Below, piece after piece: positions 27,701-36,814 of a DNA stretch of 64,000 nt (position 1 is the stretch's first letter; the number at the start of each line of letters is the position of its first letter). The translations under genes were made by a program, and so were the position numbers. A model generated the notes under the pieces. The model made no database searches. It saw only the letters and a program-made list of their open reading frames with translations, and was not told where the DNA came from. Origin of the DNA: Thalassoroseus pseudoceratinae (GTDB lineage Bacteria > Planctomycetota > Planctomycetia > Planctomycetales > Planctomycetaceae); assembly GCF_011634775.1 (NCBI RefSeq), contig NZ_JAALXT010000007.1, positions 310,001 through 374,000 on the forward strand, read 5' to 3'.

Positions 27701-30700
27701 GGTGCGGATCGTTGTGTTCGCTGCCGATGAATATAAAGTCGGTTTCAATGACCAAGCGACGGGAACGATTCTCGAAGACGAAAATCAGGTGACGATTTCG
27801 GTTTCGCCGAACAGCATTGCGGAGGATGCGCCCGGCAATTTGGTCTACACGTTCACACGCAGCGGTTCCACGGATTCCGCGTTGACCGTCGGTTTCAGTA
27901 CGAACGGATCGACGGCGAGTTCCGGGGCGGATTATTCTTTGTTGAACGCAACGAGTTTCAACGGTTCGATGGGAACCGTGACGTTCGGTGTTGGGGTCAG
28001 TCAGGCCACGGTGCTTGTCGATCCGTTGGCCGACTCCGAGAGTGAGCCCGATGAAACCGTCGCATTCACGTTACTCGCCGGAGCCGGCTACGTCATTGGT
28101 TCACCGAACACCGCAACCGGGACCATCACGAACGTTGAGCCAACGGTGAGTGTCGCGGTTTCGCCATCGGAAGTTGCGGAAGACGGACCTGGCAACCTGA
28201 CCTACACCTTCACCCGTGCGGGCGACACCACCGGCGCGTTGACGATCGCATTCAGTGTGCTGGGTGATGCGGTCTTCAATAGCGACTACACACAAACCGG
28301 AGCCGACACCTTCAACACCAACTCTGGTACGGTGACCATTCCCGATGGCGATTCGTCCGTCACCGTGACGATTAATCCCATTGCCGATACCTCTATCGAA
28401 GCGGACGAAACCGTTCAGTTGAGCATCACGTCTGCTCCCGGATACGACATTGGCACGCCTTCCACGGCGACCGCGACGATTCTCGATGACGATACACGAG
28501 TCACTGTCAATGTTTCGCCCACCGCTGTTGCCGAGAACGGCGGAACGAATCTGGTCTACACCTTCACCCGCGTCGGCGTTGTTGATGCTCCGTTGACGGT
28601 CGATTTCAACTACACCGGCACCGCAACGGCAGGTGTTGATTTTGCACCGAGCGGCGCGGATGTCTTCAACGGTGGCAGTGGGCAAATCACATTTGCCGGC
28701 GGTAGTAGCACTGCCGTTCTCACAGTCACACCGATTGACGACAACCTTCTCGAGCCCGATGAAACTTTGCAAATTTCCGTTCTCAATGGAGCCGGGTACA
28801 CGGTCGGCACTCCCGCGATGGTCGTCGGGACAATCACAAACGACGACTCCGAAATCAGTGTATCGGTTTCACCAGCATCGGTTCTCGAGGACGGTTCGCA
28901 GGATCTGATCTACACGTTCACCCGCATCGGTGCGTTGAACTCTGCGTTGACGGTGGATTTCGCCGTCAGTGGGAATGCGGTCTTCAATACCGACTACACA
29001 CAAGTTGGCGGCGCGAGTTTCAATGCAGGCAGTGGGAGTGTGAACTTCGGTGCGGGAAGTTCGATCGCGACCGTGGTCATCACACCCACGACGGACATTT
29101 CTTTCGAGCCCGATGAAACCGTGCAGCTACTGTTGCAATCCGGGACAGGGTATTCGTTGGGATCTCCGAGCGTAGCCACCGGGACGATCGAAAATGACGA
29201 TCAAGTCATCAGTGCGACGGTTTCGATTAACGACGTCACTCGTTCGGAAGACAACGGCCCAGCGGTCTTCACAGTTTCGTTGGACCAAGCGGTCGATGTC
29301 GACGTCAACATTGACTTTAGCACTTTAGCCGATACCGCAGACTCGCTCGACTACACCGCCGCAACCGACACCGTCACCATTCCTGCGGGTCAAATATCGA
29401 CCACGATTTCTGTCGATATCACCGCTGATGTCATCATCGAAGCTAATGAACAATTCTTCGTGCAGCTCTCCAATGTGCAAGCGAGTGGTCGTGATGTCAC
29501 GATTGCTGATGGTCAAGGCGTGGGCACGATCTTCAACGACGACGGTACCGTTTCCGTTTCGATCGGCAACACCGCCCGTGCCGAAGACAATGGTTCGATG
29601 ACATTCACTGTCTCCCTCAACCAACCCTCGGCTCAGGAAGTGGCTGTCGACTTCAATACCGAATTCGATACCGCCGGGGCCGCGGACTTCACGCCCTCCT
29701 CGGGAACGGTCACGATTCCGGCCGGCGCTACCACGGCCACCATCAACGTCCCGATCACGAGTGACGCAGTTGTGGAACTCGACGAACAGTTCTTTGTTCA
29801 AATCTCGAACGCTCAGACCGGCGGTCAAGCAGTGCCGATCACGAGCAACCGGGGCACAGGGCTGATCATCAACGACGATAGCAGCGAGGTGTCGGTTGGC
29901 GACGTGACACAACCAGAAGGTGATCAGCCGTTGGTGTTCACCGTTTCCCTCACGCAGCCATTCGATGTGAATGTGATGGTGGACTTTGTGGTAACCGACG
30001 AAACAAGCGGTTCCGGCGGGGGTGCCGGATTTGGCGGTTCGCTGTCGGAACTCAATGCGTTCTCGCAATTGCAACTGGTGAATGGAATGGTCGCGGGCAC
30101 GGTCACGATTCCCGCCGGATTCACCTCGGCAACGGTCGAAGTCGATGTCCCACGCGACAACGTCGTGACCCTGCAGAAGAGTTTCAAAATCAAATTGGGG
30201 GATATTGACACCGGGAATCGCAATGGGTTTGTTATCGACGACGAAGCAATTGGAACCGTGACGAACGTCGATGTCGGTTCGCTGACGATCAACGATGTAG
30301 CCGTCGATGAGAATGCCGCCGAGTTGGTGTTCACCGTTTCCCTGAATGCCCCGGTGGACGTCGATCTTTCGGTCGACTACGCCACGCAAACCGATTCGGC
30401 GGGGGCGAATGATTTCACATTGGCACCGGGAACTTTGGTCATTCCGGCGGGAAGCACCAGCGTCGTCTTGGTGGTTCCGATCACCGAAGACAACATCGTG
30501 GAATTGGATGAGCAGTTCTTCATCAACCTGAGCAATCTGCAAACCGCCGGTCGTCAAGTGAACCTCGACGGCATGCAGGGACTCGCCACGATCCGCGACG
30601 ATGATGCGGCTACGCTGTCGATCAGTGGTGTCTCGCAGGACGAGAATTCCGGACCGATGACGTTCACCGTCTCGCTTGATAATCCCGTGGACCAAGCCGT

Positions 30701-32990
30701 GTCTGTCTCGGTCGCTACCGCTACCGATTCAGCAGACGCCAGCGACTTCACCGCGATTGATCGTCAAGTCGTGATTCCATCAGGGAGTTTGACTGCCACA
30801 TTCAACATCAATGTGCTAGGCGATGAAGTGGTCGAACTTGATGAAGAGTTCTTGATCAATCTCGGCAATCTCAATGCGGGTAGTCGCAATGTCGGCTTGG
30901 GAGTGGCTCAAGTTTCCGGCGTGATTCGGAACGACGATTTTGCGAGTCTCTCGATCGGCGACGCAACGGGTTCGGAAGACGCAGGCATGCTGTCGTTCCC
31001 GGTAACGCTTAATCGGCCGTTGAATGTGGATGTCTCGGTCGACTTCGCCACCGTGGTCGACTCCGCCGGGTTGACGGATTACTCATCGCGGACCGGCACG
31101 CTCATTATTCCCGCCGGCACGACGTCCGCAATGGTCGATGTTACCCTCACGATGGACGGCAACAACGGGGAATTCGACGAGCAGTTCTTCGTGGACCTCA
31201 GCAATGTGAATAGCAGCGGACGCGGCGTCACACTCAACGATTCCCGAGCGACTGGCACCATTCTCGGCGATATCGATGCCGGACCAGCGGCGTTGTTGTC
31301 CATCGACGACGCCAGTCAAACCGAGAGCAACGGACCGATCACCTTCACCGTTTCGCTCGACAATGCCGTCGATCAAGATGTGACGGTCGACTTTGAAACC
31401 ATCGCCGATACTGCCGACAACAGTGATTTCACAAGCCAAACGGGCACCGTCACGATTCCCGCCGGGGAAACGTCCGTCGTGTTGTCCATCAATCTCACTA
31501 GCGATGCGGTCGCCGAACTCGACGAACAGTTCTTCATCAATTTATCGAACATTCAACCGGGTTCCGCTGGCGTGCTGTTGGATGATGGTCAGGCGAGGGG
31601 CACCATTCTCGACGACGATTCCGCGACGATTTCGGTCAACAGTGTGGAGACGTTCGAAGGCAGTCAAGGAACCCGTCTGCTGGTCTTCACCGTAACGCTC
31701 GATGGCGATGTGGATTCCGAATTAACGGTCGATTTCGCAACCGTGGCTGGCACTGCCACCACCGACGATTTCGTATCACAAAGCGGGCAACTGACGTTCC
31801 TCGGCAGTTCCGGCCAAACGCAAACCGTGATTGTGGAAGTCAACGGTGACCTCGAATTCGAAGCCGACGAAAACTTCCAGTTCGCTCTCTCGAATATCGC
31901 CGCTGGTGGGCGAGACGTGACCAGCACCAACGGAACCGGCACGATTCTCAATGACGATCTTCGGGCCAGCCAAGCCGAAATCGTGAGCGAATCCATTCCG
32001 AACGGGTCCATCAACGGGACCTATCAAGAGGTGGTCAGTGGCAACTTCGACGGGGTACCGGGAAGAACGGACGACGCTGACGATCTGTTCTTTTGGGACC
32101 CGATCTCCGGTGCCAACCGGATTATCTTTGGTGACGGCCGATTGCAGAACAACCCGATTGCTCCCGGTTTCCTCAACGGGAACGATTTCACGGAAATCCT
32201 GGTCGGCAACTTCGACGATGGCGGTGGCGACGATTTCTTCTTCTGGAACCCACGCAGCGGACGCAACCGACTAATCCACAACACGGCTGGTGCCCAGGGG
32301 ATCTCAACGACCATCGAAACCAATTTCATCCCAGCGAATGCAATCAACGGAAATGATTTTACAAGCATCGTCAGCGGGAATTTCGACGGGGGTGGGCCGG
32401 ACGATTTGTTCTTCTGGAATCCCACAAATGGACGCAACCGTCTGGTTCACCTCGCCGCCATTCAACCGGGGATCGAGACCGATGGCTCCGTTTTCCAAAC
32501 GAATCTGGTCGATACAACGTTAGTGAATGGGAATAGTTATCAAAACGTGCAAGTCGGCCAGTTCACAGGTGCCGAACCGGACCAATTGTTGTTCCTCAAT
32601 TTGACCACTGGCGGGAATCGGCTTGTTACCTTCGCTATCGATACTCCGGGCGGCTTGACGAACTTTGGAGCGTTCCGCACCAACTTCGTGACCGACACGA
32701 CGTTCAACGGAAACGACTTTGAACAGGTTGTTGTAGCGGACATCAACGGCGACGGTCTGGATGACGTATTCGCCTGGAACTCGCGGACCGGTCGGAATCG
32801 GATTGCCGTCTCCGACTTGAACTCAACAAACTCGCCAAGTGTAGTTTCCAACTTCATCACTCCGGGCGCGGTCAACGGGGATTTTGATCGTGTGGTGCGA
32901 CTCCGCAATGAACTGTTCGGATCCGGTTTCGCGGACGAACTGTTCTTCTGGGATGATGCCGCCGGGCTCAACCGCATCGGATTCGCCTAA
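24720..32990 (+). CDS. giant secreted surface protein with tandem beta-helix repeats, 13 Calx-beta domains and FG-GAP-like repeats
   Basis: A 2756-residue protein. The N-terminus is basic (to residue 33) and carries LEDRTLL at 46-52, the motif typical of large planctomycete exported proteins. Residues about 55-900 hold six beta-helix-like repeats, four of them nearly identical. Thirteen Calx-beta domains follow (about 905-2415), each with an acidic ED or EN turn and strands such as FTVSLDNPVD. The end has six repeats of the type FFWNPxxGRNRL, like FG-GAP/VCBS blades. Calx-beta and FG-GAP modules commonly bind calcium and occur in adhesins, so a calcium-stabilised surface or attachment role is likely but inferred. 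No dockerin or sorting tail is seen. Confidence 0.88.
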   Translation: MVIQNWLNPLRWRSHGRKLVNSRHRRRRESVFHANEKADIRLVEALEDRTLLTVDVSGIIDVDTVWNDPMGYRLTGDVIVQDGATLTIANGVTVSASSASNELFIGSGSAGGRIDADGVTFTADVVLRSDAGLIQPNALANNTFQADLIVQDDNPSTTNLTGNTFQADPTVHPEAIPVLAGNTFDAGTTVNVSGGTVNVDTTWPLLTNVVAYSLAGDVLVSGGAELTVATGNRVDQANTSQEFFISNDGSGAGLNANGVTFTADAFFEPSATGVLTSNTIIGDFQFEGDSTTGLNVSNNDFQGVVSVHPEFVPLIAGNTFASGTTLTVQGGTVDTDTTWPVIPNVVAYHLFDSVFVSNSSTLTIASGNQVTQRDSNRNFIVSNDSSGAGLVADNVTLGAGALLRASATGSLTNNTIVAVYSFEDGSTSGLTVSGNDFQTAPSVHPEFIPLITGNTFASGTTLTVQGGTVDTDITWPVIPNVVAYHLFDSVFVSNSATLTIASGNQVTQRDSNRNFIVSNDSSGAGLVADGVTLGAGALLRLSATGSLTNNTIVGFYSFEGDNSSLLTVSGNDFQTAPSVHPEFIPNMPGNTFANGTTLSVQGATVDVDTTWPVIPNVVAYSLFDSVFVSNSSTLTIASGNQVNQRDTNRNFIVSNDGSGAGLVADGVMLGAGALLRASATGSLTNNNILGVYSFEGDSTSELTVSGNDFQTAPSAHPEFIPNLSGNTFANGTTLIVQGATVDVDTMWPVIPNVVSYQLFNSVFVSNSATLTIASGNQVNQRDTSRNFIVSNDSSGAGLNANGVTFAVGIFFNGGAAGSLSFNRFVRPISIHGTTTASIHCNDFSAGTATVEAVANTGSGPLDFTDNWWGTTIASQIEDQIFHNADASNRPVVVYEPFLNATPQSISVGVSPAVVDEDGSTNLVFTFTRSGSIDQALDVDFDALGTAVPGVDYILNGATTFDGNTSGTVTFAAGSDTAVLTADPIDDGLFEGSRTVRIVVFAADEYKVGFNDQATGTILEDENQVTISVSPNSIAEDAPGNLVYTFTRSGSTDSALTVGFSTNGSTASSGADYSLLNATSFNGSMGTVTFGVGVSQATVLVDPLADSESEPDETVAFTLLAGAGYVIGSPNTATGTITNVEPTVSVAVSPSEVAEDGPGNLTYTFTRAGDTTGALTIAFSVLGDAVFNSDYTQTGADTFNTNSGTVTIPDGDSSVTVTINPIADTSIEADETVQLSITSAPGYDIGTPSTATATILDDDTRVTVNVSPTAVAENGGTNLVYTFTRVGVVDAPLTVDFNYTGTATAGVDFAPSGADVFNGGSGQITFAGGSSTAVLTVTPIDDNLLEPDETLQISVLNGAGYTVGTPAMVVGTITNDDSEISVSVSPASVLEDGSQDLIYTFTRIGALNSALTVDFAVSGNAVFNTDYTQVGGASFNAGSGSVNFGAGSSIATVVITPTTDISFEPDETVQLLLQSGTGYSLGSPSVATGTIENDDQVISATVSINDVTRSEDNGPAVFTVSLDQAVDVDVNIDFSTLADTADSLDYTAATDTVTIPAGQISTTISVDITADVIIEANEQFFVQLSNVQASGRDVTIADGQGVGTIFNDDGTVSVSIGNTARAEDNGSMTFTVSLNQPSAQEVAVDFNTEFDTAGAADFTPSSGTVTIPAGATTATINVPITSDAVVELDEQFFVQISNAQTGGQAVPITSNRGTGLIINDDSSEVSVGDVTQPEGDQPLVFTVSLTQPFDVNVMVDFVVTDETSGSGGGAGFGGSLSELNAFSQLQLVNGMVAGTVTIPAGFTSATVEVDVPRDNVVTLQKSFKIKLGDIDTGNRNGFVIDDEAIGTVTNVDVGSLTINDVAVDENAAELVFTVSLNAPVDVDLSVDYATQTDSAGANDFTLAPGTLVIPAGSTSVVLVVPITEDNIVELDEQFFINLSNLQTAGRQVNLDGMQGLATIRDDDAATLSISGVSQDENSGPMTFTVSLDNPVDQAVSVSVATATDSADASDFTAIDRQVVIPSGSLTATFNINVLGDEVVELDEEFLINLGNLNAGSRNVGLGVAQVSGVIRNDDFASLSIGDATGSEDAGMLSFPVTLNRPLNVDVSVDFATVVDSAGLTDYSSRTGTLIIPAGTTSAMVDVTLTMDGNNGEFDEQFFVDLSNVNSSGRGVTLNDSRATGTILGDIDAGPAALLSIDDASQTESNGPITFTVSLDNAVDQDVTVDFETIADTADNSDFTSQTGTVTIPAGETSVVLSINLTSDAVAELDEQFFINLSNIQPGSAGVLLDDGQARGTILDDDSATISVNSVETFEGSQGTRLLVFTVTLDGDVDSELTVDFATVAGTATTDDFVSQSGQLTFLGSSGQTQTVIVEVNGDLEFEADENFQFALSNIAAGGRDVTSTNGTGTILNDDLRASQAEIVSESIPNGSINGTYQEVVSGNFDGVPGRTDDADDLFFWDPISGANRIIFGDGRLQNNPIAPGFLNGNDFTEILVGNFDDGGGDDFFFWNPRSGRNRLIHNTAGAQGISTTIETNFIPANAINGNDFTSIVSGNFDGGGPDDLFFWNPTNGRNRLVHLAAIQPGIETDGSVFQTNLVDTTLVNGNSYQNVQVGQFTGAEPDQLLFLNLTTGGNRLVTFAIDTPGGLTNFGAFRTNFVTDTTFNGNDFEQVVVADINGDGLDDVFAWNSRTGRNRIAVSDLNSTNSPSVVSNFITPGAVNGDFDRVVRLRNELFGSGFADELFFWDDAAGLNRIGFA
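25267..27306 (+). repeat. tandem 408-bp coding repeats in the giant surface-protein gene
   Basis: Equivalent positions (the codons after GNTF) recur at 25267, 25675, 26083, 26491 and 26899, exactly 408 nt or 136 codons apart. Units from 25675 onward are highly similar at the nucleotide level, for example the shared run around TTCGATAGCGTGTTCGTGAG. The first unit is more diverged, the last is partial, and a further diverged unit precedes the array. This indicates recent tandem amplification. Confidence 0.9.
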
Positions 32991-33082
32991 ACCATCGGGC
33001 GGTCTCGGTCGCAATGACTCGCGGTCTTTCTTACAGTTCGTGAACATCGAGTTTTTGCGATCGTTCAGAAAGGCCGCCGCCG

Positions 33083-34255
33083 GTGTCTACTACGAGTCAT
33101 CATGCTGAACTCCTCGTCATTGGGGGAGGAGTTCTCGGGACGTTTTTTGCCTATCATGGTTTAGAGCGGGGAAAGCGAGTTGTCCTGCTGGAACGGCACC
33201 AGCGGCCACAAGGTGCGACCGTCCGAAATTTCGGGCAGGTCGTGCCATCCGGTCTTGATCAGCATTGGCAACAGTATGGTCGTGAGAGTTTGCAGATCTA
33301 TCAGGCCATCCAATCTCAATTCGACATCTCCGTCCGGCAGCAAGGCAGCATCTATATTGCTTCCGATGACGATGAACTCACGCTGCTCGAAGAACTCAGA
33401 GACATCAATCAATCCACAAACTATCCGTCAGAACTCTGGACACCTCAACAGTGTCTTGCCCATTATCCTGGGCTTCGAAGTGACTATTGTCGCGGTGGGT
33501 TGTTCTTTTCGAACGAAGTCTCAGTGAATCCTCGGGCAATGATTCACCGATTGCATGAATACCTTGCGGAGCAATCGAATTTCACCGCTCACTTCCAAAC
33601 TTGCGTGAAAGAACTGAATTCCAGTCGCAACGGTTTGGTCGAAGTCACAACGACCGATGACCGTGTGTTAACAGCCGAAAATGTTGTTCTATGTTGCGGT
33701 AGCGAATTCCAACTTCTCTACCCACAGCGATTTCAACAGAGCGATCTCAAGCTAGTCAAACTGCAAATGCTCAAGCTGAAACCGCAGTCGGGTGTCACGT
33801 TGCCAGGGAATATCCTCACGGGGCTGTCGATTCGTCGATACGAAAGTTTTTCCCAATGCCCGTCGTGGACCGCAATCAAATCACGTGAGGAGCCAGACAC
33901 ATTTCATCAGAGGTGGGGCGTTCATATCCTATTCAAACAGGAAGAGGACGGCGGAATCATCCTCGGAGATTCCCACGAGTATGCACCCGCAAACGAACCT
34001 GAGAAGATCGACTTTGATCTTCGCGGCGATATCAATATTTACTTCATCGCAGCCGGTAAGAAGATTTTTGATCTGCCGAACTGGGAAATTGATCACGCTT
34101 GGTATGGCGTGTACAGCCAAACTTCTCATCCACAAGGGATCTACACAGAAACCATTGACGAGCGGATCCATATTGTGACTGGCATTGGCGGCAAAGGAAT
34201 GACGAGTAGTGCCGGCTTTGCAAAGCACCACTTGAGAGAGATTGATAGTAACTAA
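33083..34255 (+). CDS. FAD-dependent oxidoreductase, DAO fold (TIGR03364-like)
   Basis: A 390-residue flavoenzyme of the glycine/D-amino-acid oxidase superfamily. The FAD-binding motif VIGGGVLG lies at residues 12-19 and is followed by VVLLERH and the segment ATVRNFGQVVPSG, which resembles the group seen beside phosphonate-degradation genes. Members oxidise amines or N-methylated amines. No phosphonate gene is near, so the substrate is open. The GTG start at 33083 puts the Rossmann motif at the usual distance. A second flavoprotein follows 255 nt downstream on the same strand. Confidence 0.75.
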   Translation: MSTTSHHAELLVIGGGVLGTFFAYHGLERGKRVVLLERHQRPQGATVRNFGQVVPSGLDQHWQQYGRESLQIYQAIQSQFDISVRQQGSIYIASDDDELTLLEELRDINQSTNYPSELWTPQQCLAHYPGLRSDYCRGGLFFSNEVSVNPRAMIHRLHEYLAEQSNFTAHFQTCVKELNSSRNGLVEVTTTDDRVLTAENVVLCCGSEFQLLYPQRFQQSDLKLVKLQMLKLKPQSGVTLPGNILTGLSIRRYESFSQCPSWTAIKSREEPDTFHQRWGVHILFKQEEDGGIILGDSHEYAPANEPEKIDFDLRGDINIYFIAAGKKIFDLPNWEIDHAWYGVYSQTSHPQGIYTETIDERIHIVTGIGGKGMTSSAGFAKHHLREIDSN

Positions 34256-34510
34256 GCAAACTTTCACAACGCGTCGCTTTTTAGATCCTCAAGTGAGAAC
34301 ATAGTGCGAGTCACAAAAACGACAAGATCTTCGAAATTGAATACTTCGCTCACGGATTCTTCAAATGGTGCCCATAAACCTTGGATGCAAGGATTTCTTT
34401 TTAAGATGACCATGTCGCAGGAACTCAGAATTCTTTCGCGATGCCAACTCGAAGGGTGATATATCGAGTTGCGATCATTGGTCGATACTCCATTTGATTG
34501 ATCGAGTGAC

Positions 34511-35713
34511 GTGACTGCACCAATATTGCCACATGAGATTGTCCCAGTCGCAGTTCTCGGTGCGGGGCCTTACGGTCTCGCGATTGCCAACGAGTTGCAA
34601 CGCCGTGGCATTCCATTCCGAGTCTTTGGCCAACCTTTTCATCTCTGGCAAGAACGAACGCTGTCGGATGTTTTCTTACGATCTGACCTTCAAGCAAGCG
34701 AGATCTACACGCACGACGGTCGATTCTCGTTGCAAGGTTTTCTCGCCGATCGGCCATCCGACTTGGCTACGATTGCATCGCACCAAGGACGAATTCCGGT
34801 AAGTGCGTTCCGGGATTATCTGACTTGGGTTCAGTCTCAGTTGACATTCAACATTGAACGCACACAAGTGGTCAATGTCGTGGCGGATGGGCATTATTTC
34901 CGTATCAAAACCAATCTTGATGAGGAATTCGCCGCAAGAAACATTGTGATCGCAACAGGAATCGGAGCCTTTGCAACGCTGCCAACCGCGTTAGGACGCT
35001 TGAATTCGCCACGAGTGATTCATGCCTGGTCAGTCGAGAAATACGCCGATCTAAACAGCTCCCGTGTGTGTGTCGTGGGGAGTGGTCAATCGGCCGGTGA
35101 AGCAGTTGAGCAACTCCGCAAGCACAATGAGACAACGTGGATCTATCGATCGGAGCCGATCTTCCATCTCGACCCACTCAATCTGCCACGACCAATCTTT
35201 CAGTTTGTGCTTCGAGCCTCTAACAAGGCTTGCTACTTTCCGCGAATCCTTCGCCGGGCCGCCAAGAAGGTGTTTGTCGGATCTACTATGACACCTGATC
35301 TAAAACCAAGTGTATACGCGGATGACGTGGACCGATTCAAAGCAGATGTCAATTCGCTAGATTGGATCGATCGACAATCGGACATCTATAGTGCCAAACT
35401 TGATCGGTGTTTCGACGCTGTTGTTTGCTGCACAGGGTACCGATTGGATGCCAAGAGACTGCCGTTCCTTGAGCAGAAATTGCGAGATCGTTTGATCTGT
35501 GAAAACGGGATGCCACGGTTGTCAAAAGATTTCGAGTCGAGTGCTCCCGGGATCTACATCGCCGGTGCACTCGCCGAAGGAAGTCATGGTCCCGCCCAAC
35601 GATTCTTGATCGGAAATCGACACGCTGCCATCGCGATTAGTCAGGGCATTGCCCAAAAACTTGATAGCAATGGCCCAGGCAACATTGTCAAACCGACGAC
35701 TAGCGTTTCTTGA
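34511..35713 (+). CDS. FAD/NAD(P)-binding oxidoreductase, N-hydroxylase or flavin-monooxygenase-like
   Basis: A 400-residue protein with two dinucleotide-binding motifs: GAGPYG at residues 17-22 for FAD and VVGSGQSAGEAV near residue 187 for NAD(P)H. The order and spacing, with the late segment CCTGYRLDA, match class B flavin monooxygenases and lysine or ornithine N-hydroxylases. The substrate is unknown. The GTG at 34511 lacks a strong ribosome site. The gene converges on the Lgt-like gene with 44 nt between the stops, and follows another flavoprotein gene, so a joint oxidative pathway is possible. Confidence 0.75.
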   Translation: MTAPILPHEIVPVAVLGAGPYGLAIANELQRRGIPFRVFGQPFHLWQERTLSDVFLRSDLQASEIYTHDGRFSLQGFLADRPSDLATIASHQGRIPVSAFRDYLTWVQSQLTFNIERTQVVNVVADGHYFRIKTNLDEEFAARNIVIATGIGAFATLPTALGRLNSPRVIHAWSVEKYADLNSSRVCVVGSGQSAGEAVEQLRKHNETTWIYRSEPIFHLDPLNLPRPIFQFVLRASNKACYFPRILRRAAKKVFVGSTMTPDLKPSVYADDVDRFKADVNSLDWIDRQSDIYSAKLDRCFDAVVCCTGYRLDAKRLPFLEQKLRDRLICENGMPRLSKDFESSAPGIYIAGALAEGSHGPAQRFLIGNRHAAIAISQGIAQKLDSNGPGNIVKPTTSVS

Positions 35714-35757
35714 GAAGTCGAGTTGTCGCAAACGATACTCAATGAAACCATTCCATC

Positions 35758-36813
35758 TTAGACATGCTCATGATGAACATGTAATGCGAGTTTGGAACCC
35801 GTCATCTGACTTCGCCCGGTAAAAACAAAGATCCCAATCCACAACACTTGCAACCCTAGAATCACTTCTGGCTGCCAGAGGACTTCCAGACCGCTGCCGA
35901 TCTGTCGTGGCACACTCGGGGTACTCGAAGGCTGGAAAGCAATCACAAGCAATATTGCAATTGTGATTGGTGTCATCAACTGATACACACTAATTCGTCC
36001 CGGTCCGCGATTGTCTTTCCGTAGGAGTTCTGATCCGAAACGCCACATCTGGCTCGTCACAGCTACCGTAATAAGAGCGGCGGCATCAAATCCATGTAGG
36101 AACAGAGTCAAGCCAACGACACCAATCATCGACAGCACGACACAAGTGATTGCCTGGATTGGCACAAGTGGCACGTCCATGAGCTGACCTTCATAGCTAG
36201 CCTTCTTGGTTTCACCGACGAATCGAAAATGTCTGCGACCGAATAATCGCTGAATCCAAGTCGGGGAGTCTTCAAGAGATCGGCCATAACAACAACCATA
36301 ACTCACACATGCCAGTCGTCCCACCCCTTCACCAAAGGCATAGGCGATTACGATGGCTGCTAGCCAGGTCTTAATGGGTCTTTGCGGCATTTCGATGAGA
36401 CTCGGCATCAGTGTGATTGCCAGCGGCGCAACTAGTACTCCCACAAAGGTTGCGCCCCCGATCGTAAAGTTATACCGCTTGCCATCGATCAGCCATGCGA
36501 GGAGCCGAGACGCCGGCACACAGATCACAAGAATCGTCAAGATCACAGCTGCACTCGAACCGACAGGTATATTGACAGTCGCCAACATGACTAGCAACAG
36601 CGTGACACCAAAGACGTAGGCACATGCGTTGAAGAAACCATACCATGTCAAATTCAGTCCGATCCACGTACCCGTTTCATCACGGCGTCTTGGTAGGCAA
36701 GCCATTATCTGCCAGTCTTCTCTTGGTAGGACCCGAAATGCCCAGGTAAACAACATGCCCAGAATTGCAACAATTGACAGAACGAAGATCCATGATTCAG
36801 ATGTGACATTCAT
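35758..36813 (-). CDS. divergent prolipoprotein diacylglyceryl transferase (Lgt)-like membrane protein
   Basis: A 351-residue polytopic protein with about eight membrane helices. Lgt-like landmarks occur in order: TWYGFFNACAYV (56-67), GEGVGRLACVSYGCCYG (161-177), the PIQ site (218-220) where Lgt has HPTQ, and MWRFGSELLRKDNRG (256-270). Lgt transfers diacylglycerol from phosphatidylglycerol to lipoprotein cysteines. Here the usual His before PxQ is Val, so the substrate may differ. The start ATG lies one base after the stop of the phosphatidylserine decarboxylase gene, indicating translational coupling. The frame runs on upstream, but that part only overlaps the other gene. Confidence 0.75.
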   Translation of the reverse strand: MNVTSESWIFVLSIVAILGMLFTWAFRVLPREDWQIMACLPRRRDETGTWIGLNLTWYGFFNACAYVFGVTLLLVMLATVNIPVGSSAAVILTILVICVPASRLLAWLIDGKRYNFTIGGATFVGVLVAPLAITLMPSLIEMPQRPIKTWLAAIVIAYAFGEGVGRLACVSYGCCYGRSLEDSPTWIQRLFGRRHFRFVGETKKASYEGQLMDVPLVPIQAITCVVLSMIGVVGLTLFLHGFDAAALITVAVTSQMWRFGSELLRKDNRGPGRISVYQLMTPITIAILLVIAFQPSSTPSVPRQIGSGLEVLWQPEVILGLQVLWIGIFVFTGRSQMTGSKLALHVHHEHV

Positions 36814-36814
36814 A

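Noticed and set aside
29325-30695. A 456-codon minus-strand frame
   Set aside because: It is antisense to the Calx-beta repeats; repeated sequence and biased codon use keep the opposite strand open.
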